From the NCBI RefSeq assembly GCF_900101105.1, contig NZ_FNGA01000005.1, positions 248,001 to 312,000 on the forward strand: a DNA stretch of 64,000 bases, given 5' to 3'. Under the pieces are notes generated by a model. It did not search any database. It saw nothing but the letters and a program-made list of their open reading frames with translations, and was not told the DNA's origin. Shown in pieces: positions 19,662 to 27,545 of this stretch; position 1 is the first letter of the stretch, and each line of letters opens with the position of its first letter. The stretch is from Maridesulfovibrio ferrireducens (GTDB lineage: Bacteria > Desulfobacterota > Desulfovibrionia > Desulfovibrionales > Desulfovibrionaceae). Position numbers and translations under genes: made by a program.

Positions 19662-21833
19662 CTATTCCTTGCCTTTGAGCTGGCGTTCCACTTCGCCGCA
19701 TTGGAGCATGGCTTCCCCGAAGTAAGGGTTGCGAACATTCTCGTCACTTTGCAGCCACTTGGCTCCCTTAAAATCAAAAGCCATGGGGCAGAATATTTCG
19801 TAAACAGGCTGCGTTGAATTGATCCCCAGTTTTTCAATAGCATCGGTCATGCCGTAAGAAAGCGGCTCAAGCCCCGCGCGAACACCGACAATATCTTTTG
19901 CTCCGCGTATGGCATCAATTCCGTCATTGATATTTTTAAGGGCATTCATCCAAACTTTGTGGGCATCTACACTCAGCGCGGCGTGGTCTATTTTTTTAAG
20001 TTCCTCCGCCATGAATGCGGCCTGTTTCTGCGCTCCTTGCAAATTGTCCACCGCAAGGGCTTCAGTAAATGCTGAATAGGAGGAATAAACTTTTCCCAAT
20101 TGAGTTTTGAACACATCAGGAGTTTCCACAGTGGTTCCAGCCTGCTTGGCAAGAGCTGAAATATCAAATGCCATATCAAGACGCATAAAATGTTTCGATG
20201 TTTCAGCTGTGATGGATTTTAACCTGAGCCCATCCTGAACTCCGCTACCCAGCACAGCATCGTTAGCAAGGAGCATGGACAATTCTTTCCAGACCAGTGA
20301 GGAATCTCCTTTGAGTCCGGAACTATTTATTTCTTTAATGTTGTCAAAAAACTTAGAGTAAAGCGTGCGGGATTCTTCAACATTGCCGGATTCTGCTTTT
20401 TCCATGAGTTTGTTGAAGTCCTGTTTCAAATAAACCAGCTTGGACACAAACATCGGGGGCAGCGTATGTGCAGCGGGAGTTTCACCGTAGCCATGGACAA
20501 CCGTTTTCACGCCGCTTTCCGGATTCATCATACTTGGCTTCGCTATAATCTGAAGTGCGCTGTCGATTTTGAAATTACCTTTGGTAACAACTTGTTCACC
20601 AGCGACTAATCCGTATTTTACAACGTAATAATCCCCGGCTTTGGGTCCGAGAACGATTTCACGTCCTTCATAGACTCCTTCTTTTCCATCCACGGCAATA
20701 TAAACTACAGCCCGTTTACCGGTAATGAGCGGGGCGGAAGCAGGGATTACCAACTGAGTTTCAGCGTTTTTATCAACTTGACTAACTGCACGCACGAACA
20801 TGCCGGGTTTAAGCTTAAGCCCCTTGTTGGGGACTTCAAGACGGATTCTGATTGTTCTGGTTTTTTCATTAACAACCGGATCAATATAAACCACTTTCCC
20901 TTCAAATGATTTGCCGGGATAAGCTTCAGTTGTGAAATTTACGAGCATTCCCATTTTGATCCATGGCAGATCGGATTCATACGCTTCGAGGATCACCCAT
21001 ACTCTTGAAAGGTCGGCAATAGTGTATATGGGAGTTCCTGTTTTTACATAAACCCCTTCAACAACATTTTTTTTTATAACTATTCCGCTCATGGGGGAAT
21101 AGAGAGTCATGTGCTGGGCTGCTTTACCTTTTTTAATGATGTTTGCGATCTGAGTTTTTGAAAGACCGAGCAACCGGAGCTTTTCACGCGAAGCTTTTTC
21201 TGTGCGCATGGCAGTATCTTTGACGACCTTCATGGAGCTTCCACGCAGAGCATCTTTGGCCTTAACAGCCTGAATCAGTTCAGCCTGAGCAGTAAGAAGT
21301 TCGGGGCTGTATATGGAAGCCATTGCCTGCCCTTTGCGAACAGTGCTTCCGGTGTAGTCTATGTAAAGTTTATCTATGCGCCCCCCGGTCCATGCGGTGA
21401 TCGTACCGATGCGGGTTTCATCATAATCAACCTTTCCCACCATGCGGGTTTCCACGCTTACATTTCTTTTTTCAACTATAGAGGTGGCAATTCCGGCAAG
21501 TTTACGGGACTGGCTGGTCAAGCTTATCTGCCTGAGACTGATGACTTCATCACCCGACTGTCCTCCCTTTTCAAGAGGGATCAGATCCATGAAACACAAG
21601 GGACATTTACCCGGTTTCGGCAACTGAATCTGCGGATGCATAGAGCAAGTCCAGACCACTTCGCCGGCATCAGTAACTTCAGCATCCAATCCGTGTTCAG
21701 CATGCTCGTCAACTATGTTTTTCTCCGCGCCGTGATCAGCCGGACCGGAAAACCAGTAACCTGCTCCGAAAGCAATAAGGGCCACAATAATAATTGAGGT
21801 CAATGCTGATTTTATATTTTTAAATATATTCAT
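19662..21833 (-). CDS. cusB: CusB-type RND periplasmic adaptor with metal-binding N-terminal motif
   Basis: 723 residues. An N-terminal membrane anchor (about 12-30) is followed by a heavy-metal-binding motif 'WTCSMHPQIQLPKPGKCPLC' (about 61-80), then adaptor barrel, lipoyl and beta-barrel domains (about 110-420). A long C-terminal helical extension (about 470-723) resembles DUF3347-type domains found on copper adaptors and ends with a second Cys/Met segment ('YEIFCPMAFDFKGAKWLQ'). It bridges CusA and the outer-membrane channel and probably delivers metal. It has a 6-bp gap to cusA. Confidence 0.88.
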   Translation of the reverse strand: MNIFKNIKSALTSIIIVALIAFGAGYWFSGPADHGAEKNIVDEHAEHGLDAEVTDAGEVVWTCSMHPQIQLPKPGKCPLCFMDLIPLEKGGQSGDEVISLRQISLTSQSRKLAGIATSIVEKRNVSVETRMVGKVDYDETRIGTITAWTGGRIDKLYIDYTGSTVRKGQAMASIYSPELLTAQAELIQAVKAKDALRGSSMKVVKDTAMRTEKASREKLRLLGLSKTQIANIIKKGKAAQHMTLYSPMSGIVIKKNVVEGVYVKTGTPIYTIADLSRVWVILEAYESDLPWIKMGMLVNFTTEAYPGKSFEGKVVYIDPVVNEKTRTIRIRLEVPNKGLKLKPGMFVRAVSQVDKNAETQLVIPASAPLITGKRAVVYIAVDGKEGVYEGREIVLGPKAGDYYVVKYGLVAGEQVVTKGNFKIDSALQIIAKPSMMNPESGVKTVVHGYGETPAAHTLPPMFVSKLVYLKQDFNKLMEKAESGNVEESRTLYSKFFDNIKEINSSGLKGDSSLVWKELSMLLANDAVLGSGVQDGLRLKSITAETSKHFMRLDMAFDISALAKQAGTTVETPDVFKTQLGKVYSSYSAFTEALAVDNLQGAQKQAAFMAEELKKIDHAALSVDAHKVWMNALKNINDGIDAIRGAKDIVGVRAGLEPLSYGMTDAIEKLGINSTQPVYEIFCPMAFDFKGAKWLQSDENVRNPYFGEAMLQCGEVERQLKGKE

Positions 21834-21855
21834 TATGGTTTCCGTTTTGTTTTAA

Positions 21856-23223
21856 TTACTTGGCAGGAATAATTGCAGATGTCTGGGGCAGTACCGAGCC
21901 ATGAACTGTACAAGGTATTTCGCGGCCCACCAGATATTCAATGGCGGCAACCCTTTTAGCTTGTTCTGCAAGCGCCTGATAATAAACGAGTTGAAATTCG
22001 ATCAAGGTTCTTTCCGCATCAATAAGATCGCTTGATGACGCTGTACCCGCTTGGAAAGCCTCAATAGAAACACCAAGTGACTGCTCGGCTTTGGGGGTAA
22101 GTGAATCGCGATATAGGCTGACTTTGCGGATGGCATCTTCATAGCGGTAGATTTCCAGTTCAAGGTCGGCAGAAAGGTTACGTTCAAGTCCAGCCCGTTC
22201 GCGACTGGCTGATTTAACTTTATGCTGAGCCTCAAGGAGCTGGGCTTCCTGTTTATCAAGCCAGATGGGCAGGTTTACAGACATACCTGCAACAACGGGG
22301 TCACGGTCTTGATTCGTTACATTGGGGGATCTGGATTTTCCGGTCTGGATGTACTCAACGCCGAAAGAAAAATCGGGGAAATAATCTTTTTCAGCCAGTT
22401 CCACGGAAAGCTTTTCTTTATCGATTTTATGGGTCAGAGCCAGCAGACTGGGATTGGCCTCTTTGAAATCTTTTTTGAGTTGCTGGGGATCAACTTCAAT
22501 TTTCATGACTGGAATAGATGCAGGCAAGGGCAAAGTTTGTCCGTCCGGCCTGTTTATGGCAGCAAGAAGTTTGGCAACGGTGGGTCTTTTGCGCTCCTCC
22601 AGCGAACGAAGTCTGTCTTCAAGCTTGCCCAGTTCTACCTGAGTTTTAATAACTCCGTCATATGTACCTGCCCCGGTGGAATATCTGGAGCGGGCCACGT
22701 TTTCGAGGTACTTCATAAGCTCGATATTTTCACGGGTAATGCGGATTGCTTGCGCAAGGTATGCGTAATCGTAATATATTCTTTTAACTTGATAAAATAT
22801 CTTAAGTTTCAAGGCATCGAACTTTGCTTTTTTAATGTCTGCATCACGCAAAGCCTGTTCGCCTTTAAGGTCCAGTTTACCGAACCATGGAAGAGTTTGA
22901 CTCAGACCGTATTTAAATTCTTGCGGTCCGGTTCTTGTTTCTACCGGCTGAATAAACCATGCAAAGCTGAATCTGGGGTCAGGCAGGCTTGAAACACTTG
23001 TCTCCCGCTGCAAAGCTGCTTTCCAGCCGTAAAAGGCAGAATATAGATCGTCATTATTACGCGCAGCCTCAACAAGATATTGAGTCAATTCTTTTATTTC
23101 GCCTTGTCTGGTTTTGTATTCAGCGATCGTTTCATTTGATCCATCTTGCGCTTTTCCATGAAGTGGAAAAACGAATAACAAAGCCATGAACATAAGCAGT
23201 GTATATGTATATTTTCGAGACAT
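21856..23223 (-). CDS. TolC/CusC-like outer-membrane efflux protein
   Basis: About 455 residues from the ATG at 23223, which has AGGAG at the right distance and begins a clean signal peptide ('YTLLMFMALLFVFPLHGKA'). A longer frame to 23274 lacks these. Two OEP repeats of helical barrel form the body, with the characteristic 'SLGVSIEAFQAGTASSSDLIDAERTL' type segment near the C-terminus. No lipobox is seen, unlike E. coli CusC. It is the first gene of the efflux operon. Confidence 0.88.
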   Translation of the reverse strand: MSRKYTYTLLMFMALLFVFPLHGKAQDGSNETIAEYKTRQGEIKELTQYLVEAARNNDDLYSAFYGWKAALQRETSVSSLPDPRFSFAWFIQPVETRTGPQEFKYGLSQTLPWFGKLDLKGEQALRDADIKKAKFDALKLKIFYQVKRIYYDYAYLAQAIRITRENIELMKYLENVARSRYSTGAGTYDGVIKTQVELGKLEDRLRSLEERKRPTVAKLLAAINRPDGQTLPLPASIPVMKIEVDPQQLKKDFKEANPSLLALTHKIDKEKLSVELAEKDYFPDFSFGVEYIQTGKSRSPNVTNQDRDPVVAGMSVNLPIWLDKQEAQLLEAQHKVKSASRERAGLERNLSADLELEIYRYEDAIRKVSLYRDSLTPKAEQSLGVSIEAFQAGTASSSDLIDAERTLIEFQLVYYQALAEQAKRVAAIEYLVGREIPCTVHGSVLPQTSAIIPAK

Positions 23224-23693
23224 TGGTTCTCCTGCATATCTTTTATTGAAAGCTGCTGTCTTTGCTGTGAGCAATTACTATTCCATGCCCTTTATTGAGC
23301 CGGATAAGACGGTTAAAATTGAGCATATCCTATTATTACCCCTTGCTGCCAGTCTTAAATAATATAATTTGTGCAGTTTTTGTCGCGTTCATAATCATTA
23401 TTTCAAGCACTTACGACAACCGTTTGCACTTTTTGCACAACAAGACTTAATATAAGCGCCCGCTAATTCATACTAAAATGGTATGAATTAGCGGGTACGA
23501 AAGTAAACATAACAACTATGTGCAGTTTTTTACACATATATTGTTAATTAGATTGATGAGTAGGCATGTTTATTTACTAACTAACTAATATATTGGTATA
23601 ATATTCATTTGGAATGTTAAATGTAACCACTTCCTATGAAATGGTTGGGCGAAAACGGTAAAAAAGGGTATGTTTTGTCAAAACAGGATGGTT
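23224..23693 (+). promoter_or_regulatory. divergent intergenic region with a 15-bp inverted repeat
   Basis: 470 bp between the efflux operon (-) and the phosphatase gene (+). It holds a perfect 15-bp inverted repeat, CCCGCTAATTCATAC / GTATGAATTAGCGGG, at 23459-23495 with a 7-nt spacer and no T-run on either side. It also has two copies of TGTGCAGTTTTT (about 23370 and 23520) and a direct repeat TTGCAC-TTT-TTGCAC near 23423. These are candidate regulator sites for one or both operons. No -10/-35 pair stands out enough to call. Confidence 0.45.
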
Positions 23694-25808
23694 ATGAAAA
23701 TAAGATTCAAATTACTTTTGCTGCTGTTGGCGGTTTCGATCATCCCGCTGGTCATAGTTCAGGCCGGGGTGCTTGAATCATTACGTTCGCTCTCCGGTGA
23801 AATCGGCGAAGAGGTTCGCAGGGAGCTGGTCAATAAAAGTAGTGTTGAATTAAAACGGTTGGTGGAGGATCACGCAAGAGTTCTTTCCAAGCAACGCAGG
23901 ATTGTAGAACTCAATCTACAGCAACTTTCAGCTGAGCTTTCGACATGGATTGAAGAGGGAGACCAGTTTTTGCTGCCCGAGATTTTTATCGGAGTCGAGG
24001 AACTGGCAGAAGAAGATAATAGCAAGCGGCTTCAGCAGAAATATAAGTTACAAAATTCAGGTATGCACGGTAAAGGCCGTATCGATTTTAACTCTGTGGG
24101 CTATAGCGCAGGGTATCAGGGAAAGGCTGACAGACTTCTCCCTCAAGGATCAGTGAATATTATTTCTCCTCTTTTCAAATCAATTGAAAAGAAAAATCCT
24201 GACCTGACATTATGGATTAATGCAATTTTCATTTCCGGAGAGTCTCTTACTTATCCGGCCCGTTCAAAAAGAATGTCAATGCATCAGACTGTACCTGTTA
24301 TCAATGGAAACTTATCCCCTGTCTGGTCGCTTCCTCAAAAAGATCCGGTAACAGGAAAGACAGTTCTTACTGCATCCTTGGGAATAATAGTACGGGGAAA
24401 AGCTGTCGGGTCAGCGTCCATAGATATTCCGCTGGATACTATTTTACATGGTTATAATCATCTCGGTGCTTTTTCAGATAATATAGATTCCTTGCTGGTT
24501 CGTCGTGAAGGAAACACTGAAAACAGTGGAATTGAAGTGATTGCGCAGCAGATTTCTTCTGCCGGACAAAATCACATGATGCATATGTGGGAACCTTCCG
24601 CAAAGCAGACTTTGCTTTCATCCACAAATACCATTTTGTTCTCTCGCTTCAAAAAATTTCTGGCAGATGGCAAGTCCGGCGTGATGAGCATGGCCTATAA
24701 GGGGCGCGATAGTATATGGGCCTTTTCTGCGCCTGATAAAAGAGGGATTTCTTTAGTCTTGATCCTACCTCATGATGATGTTGTGGAACCTGCGGAAAAG
24801 GCAAAATCGTTTGTGAATTTTACAATTGGGGAACAATACAAAAATACAACTTATGTATTGCTGGCTGTTGTGTTGCTGGTGTCGGCCCTAGCTTTTCTGT
24901 TCTCGCGTCGTTTCACGAAAAATATTTTAACTCTCGCCAAAGGGGTTAAACGTATCGCCTCAGGTGATTTTTCAGCCCAGGTTGAACTTTCCAGCTCGGA
25001 TGAAGTTGGTGAACTCGCAAAAGATTTTAATAAAATGGTCCCGGCACTTCAGGAGCATATTGAAATTAAAAGTGCTCTTGATGTTGCGATGGAGGTACAA
25101 ACAAATTTGCTGCCGCAAACCTCTCCGAATATCCCGACTTATGAAATTTTCGGTGAAAGCAGATATTGTGATGAACTCGGTGGTGACTACTTCGACTACA
25201 TCATGCCTCACACAGACGGAGAAAGTATTCGATTTGCTGTGGGTGATGTCAGCGGTCACGGTGTTCCGGCGGCAATGCTTATGGGGTCCATACGAGGCTA
25301 TGTGCGCGCAAGGACTTTAAGCGGCGGAACTCTTGGAGAAGTTTTAACCGATGTAAACAAACTGGTTGCGGAAGACACCTACAAGACAGGTCAATTCATG
25401 ACCATGATCATGGTTGAACTGGACCCCGACAAGAACGAATTGCGCTGGGTACGGGCCGGCCACGAACCGGCTTTGATATTTGATCCCGGCAAAGATGAAT
25501 TTATTAAGCTTGAGGGACAGGGAATAGCCCTCGGAGCTATTGAAGAAGCTACTTATATGGAGAACTACTGCGCTGACTTAAATGCGGGACAAATTCTTAT
25601 TCTTGGAACAGATGGTATTTGGGAAGCTTCTAACGAAAAGGGAGAGTTTTTCGGAAAGCAGCGGTTATTGGAAGTAATTGATTCTGAAAAGGATTCACCG
25701 GCAGAAGTACTTGTAAATAGCATTTTCGAGGCTGTGCATACGTTTACTGGAAGAGACAAACAAGAAGATGATCTCACTGTTGTGGTCGTCAAAAAAATAA
25801 ACAAATAA
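23694..25808 (+). CDS. membrane-bound SpoIIE/PP2C-type serine phosphatase with HAMP
   Basis: About 704 residues from the ATG at 23694 (AGGA five bases before it; an ATG at 23670 lies upstream in frame). Layout: membrane segment near the N-terminus ('LLLLLLAVSIIPLVIV'), a large periplasmic sensor region of about 350 residues, a second membrane segment ('YVLLAVVLLVSALAFLF'), HAMP, then a SpoIIE/PP2C domain with metal-binding 'GGDYFDYI', 'GDVSGHGVPAAMLM', 'LVLGTDGIWE'-like and 'DDLTVVVVK' motifs. RsbU-like proteins dephosphorylate anti-anti-sigma factors. No STAS or RsbW-type partner is adjacent. A Met-rich exported protein follows 27 bp later. Confidence 0.9.
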   Translation: MKIRFKLLLLLLAVSIIPLVIVQAGVLESLRSLSGEIGEEVRRELVNKSSVELKRLVEDHARVLSKQRRIVELNLQQLSAELSTWIEEGDQFLLPEIFIGVEELAEEDNSKRLQQKYKLQNSGMHGKGRIDFNSVGYSAGYQGKADRLLPQGSVNIISPLFKSIEKKNPDLTLWINAIFISGESLTYPARSKRMSMHQTVPVINGNLSPVWSLPQKDPVTGKTVLTASLGIIVRGKAVGSASIDIPLDTILHGYNHLGAFSDNIDSLLVRREGNTENSGIEVIAQQISSAGQNHMMHMWEPSAKQTLLSSTNTILFSRFKKFLADGKSGVMSMAYKGRDSIWAFSAPDKRGISLVLILPHDDVVEPAEKAKSFVNFTIGEQYKNTTYVLLAVVLLVSALAFLFSRRFTKNILTLAKGVKRIASGDFSAQVELSSSDEVGELAKDFNKMVPALQEHIEIKSALDVAMEVQTNLLPQTSPNIPTYEIFGESRYCDELGGDYFDYIMPHTDGESIRFAVGDVSGHGVPAAMLMGSIRGYVRARTLSGGTLGEVLTDVNKLVAEDTYKTGQFMTMIMVELDPDKNELRWVRAGHEPALIFDPGKDEFIKLEGQGIALGAIEEATYMENYCADLNAGQILILGTDGIWEASNEKGEFFGKQRLLEVIDSEKDSPAEVLVNSIFEAVHTFTGRDKQEDDLTVVVVKKINK

Positions 25809-25835
25809 CAACTCAACACGCTAAGGGAGTTAACA

Positions 25836-26303
25836 ATGAAAAAGATTTTAAACATCAGCATATTGGTAGCATTTATTATTGCAATGTCCACAGTAGCCTT
25901 TGCCATGGATATGAATATGGACCATTCCAACCACGGAAAAGGGGGAATGAAAGGCTCAATGCATGATGGAGTTACCATGATGGAAAAAGGGATTGCTCAG
26001 ATGAAACATGGAGCTAAACTCATGAACGATCCTGCCACAATGAATGACGGTATGGGAATGATGAATAAAGAAATGATGCCCATGCACAACGGTATGAAAA
26101 TGATTGAAACGGGAGCTGAAGGCGATCCTCACCAGTCCATGATAAAAAATTCCATGGGTAACGCCAACAAAGGCATGATGGAAATGATGAAAGGTATGGG
26201 CATGATGAAAAAAGGTACTGACGGCGGCATGCAGATGATGAATGACGGTCTTCAGAAGATGGAAAAATCGCTTGAAGAAGTAAAAGCTATGTCAGGCATG
26301 TAG
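25836..26303 (+). CDS. exported methionine-rich small protein, probable copper-binding
   Basis: 155 residues with a clear signal peptide ('NISILVAFIIAMSTVAFA'). After cleavage about a quarter of the roughly 132 remaining residues are methionine (33 counted), arranged as MxM, MM and GMGMM repeats with His and Gly and no cysteine. Such composition is typical of periplasmic Cu(I)/Ag(I) binders. It lies near the CusABC-like efflux operon and follows the phosphatase gene by 27 bp with GGGAG before the ATG. A strong terminator follows. Function is inferred from composition. Confidence 0.75.
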   Translation: MKKILNISILVAFIIAMSTVAFAMDMNMDHSNHGKGGMKGSMHDGVTMMEKGIAQMKHGAKLMNDPATMNDGMGMMNKEMMPMHNGMKMIETGAEGDPHQSMIKNSMGNANKGMMEMMKGMGMMKKGTDGGMQMMNDGLQKMEKSLEEVKAMSGM

Positions 26304-26327
26304 GCTTAGCTGTATAATTCTTATATA

Positions 26328-26366
26328 AAGCCTCACAGCGTGTTATCCTGCTGTGGGGCTTTTTGT
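26328..26366 (+). terminator. Rho-independent terminator after the Met-rich gene
   Basis: AAAGCCTCACAGC and GCTGTGGGGCTTT form an 11-13 bp stem with a 10-nt loop followed by TTTTGTTTT on the plus strand. Confidence 0.88.
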
Positions 26367-26385
26367 TTTGACCGAAGTGAAACAA

Positions 26386-26421
26386 GAATAGCTTTCATGC
26401 TGGCAAACATGAAAGCTATTC
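26386..26421 (-). terminator. hairpin terminator at the end of the glycyl-radical operon
   Basis: A perfect 14-bp inverted repeat GAATAGCTTTCATG / CATGAAAGCTATTC with an 8-nt loop. Read on the minus strand it is followed by TTGTTTCACTT, a weak T-rich tail, and lies 60 bp downstream of the activase stop. Confidence 0.6.
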
Positions 26422-26480
26422 GGTGTAAGAGGTCCGGTAATGCTTATTAATTATGTGGAAGCCGATCTTCCGTTTATACC

Positions 26481-27446
26481 TTATCCTCCTACTGAGACAT
26501 TTGGGCAGTGAGGCAAAACCAAATTTTTAAGAGCCAGAACATGTTCCCGGTTCGGTGGAATCACTCCGTTTAAAGCATATTCCCGATCAAGCTGTTCCCA
26601 TTTTGGTTCGCCTAAACGGTGATATGGCAGAATATCCAGCCCTTCGACTGAACCACCAAGGGATGCGACAAATTGTGCTGTAGCTTCAATATTTTCTTCA
26701 GAATCATTGCAGCCGGGAATAAGCGGAATCCTGATGCGGAGGGTTTTTCCCCTTTCTGCCGCCATTTTTATATTACTCAAAATCTGTTCATTCGGAACGC
26801 CTGTGAGTTCTTCATGTTTTGCGGAATCCATATGCTTGATATCGGTGAGAACTAAATCTGTGTGCTCCAGCACTTTTGCAAAAGTCTCCTGAGCACAAAA
26901 ACAGCAGCTTTCAATTGCAGTATGTAAGCCACGTTTATGCGCTTCTTTCAGGGCAGTAAGAAGAAACGCTGATTGCAAAGTCGGTTCGCCACCTGAAAAT
27001 GTAACCCCGCCACCAGAAGTATTATAAAATGGGCGGTCCCGCTCCACTTCTTCCATTACTTCATCGACTGTCAGGTAACGTCCTACAATGGTCATTGATC
27101 CGGCATAACAATTTTCAACACATTCACCGCAATAAGTGCATTTGTCGCGGTCGATCTCAACCTTAAAATTTTCTTTAATAACAATAGCCTGTTCCGGGCA
27201 GAGAGTTGCGCATTTCACACAGCTGATACAGTGATGAGGGATACGCATTATTTCAGGTTTACTGCTCATGGATTCCGGGTTCTGGCACCATTTACATTTA
27301 AGTGGACAGCCCTTCAAAAAAACAAGCGTGCGGATGCCTCCACCGTCATGGACCGCAAAACGCTGAATATCAAAAACCAGCCCTGTGAGCTGAGCCTTGT
27401 CCTTATCTTCCAAACTAAATTTATGCTGGCGTTCCTTCCATCTCAT
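26481..27446 (-). CDS. glycyl-radical enzyme activating enzyme (radical SAM)
   Basis: 321 residues. The radical-SAM cluster motif CxxxCxxC is 'CPLKCKWC' near residue 48, followed by two extra [4Fe-4S] motifs of the ferredoxin-like insert ('CISCVKCATLC', 'CTYCGECVENC') and the SAM-binding 'TFSGGEPTLQ'. The two-cluster insert is typical of activases for glycerol dehydratase, choline lyase and similar enzymes and absent from pyruvate formate-lyase activase. It installs the Gly radical on the enzyme encoded just upstream. Transcription reaches it through the hairpin at 27509-27534. Confidence 0.93.
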   Translation of the reverse strand: MRWKERQHKFSLEDKDKAQLTGLVFDIQRFAVHDGGGIRTLVFLKGCPLKCKWCQNPESMSSKPEIMRIPHHCISCVKCATLCPEQAIVIKENFKVEIDRDKCTYCGECVENCYAGSMTIVGRYLTVDEVMEEVERDRPFYNTSGGGVTFSGGEPTLQSAFLLTALKEAHKRGLHTAIESCCFCAQETFAKVLEHTDLVLTDIKHMDSAKHEELTGVPNEQILSNIKMAAERGKTLRIRIPLIPGCNDSEENIEATAQFVASLGGSVEGLDILPYHRLGEPKWEQLDREYALNGVIPPNREHVLALKNLVLPHCPNVSVGG

Positions 27447-27508
27447 TTTGCAACTCGCTTATTTGTATAATGCAGGGATCTGACGGCTAAAGGCTTAAGC
27501 CCTGAATA

Positions 27509-27534
27509 GGCCCCCGACTGGTTTGCCGGAGGCC
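27509..27534 (-). other. intercistronic stem-loop between glycyl-radical enzyme and activase
   Basis: GGCCCCCGAC and GCCGGAGGCC pair over 10 bp (with G-U pairs) around a 6-nt loop. On the minus strand no T-run follows, so it probably tunes or partially attenuates expression of the activase relative to the enzyme rather than ending transcription. Confidence 0.5.
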
Positions 27535-27545
27535 TTTCTCGTCTA

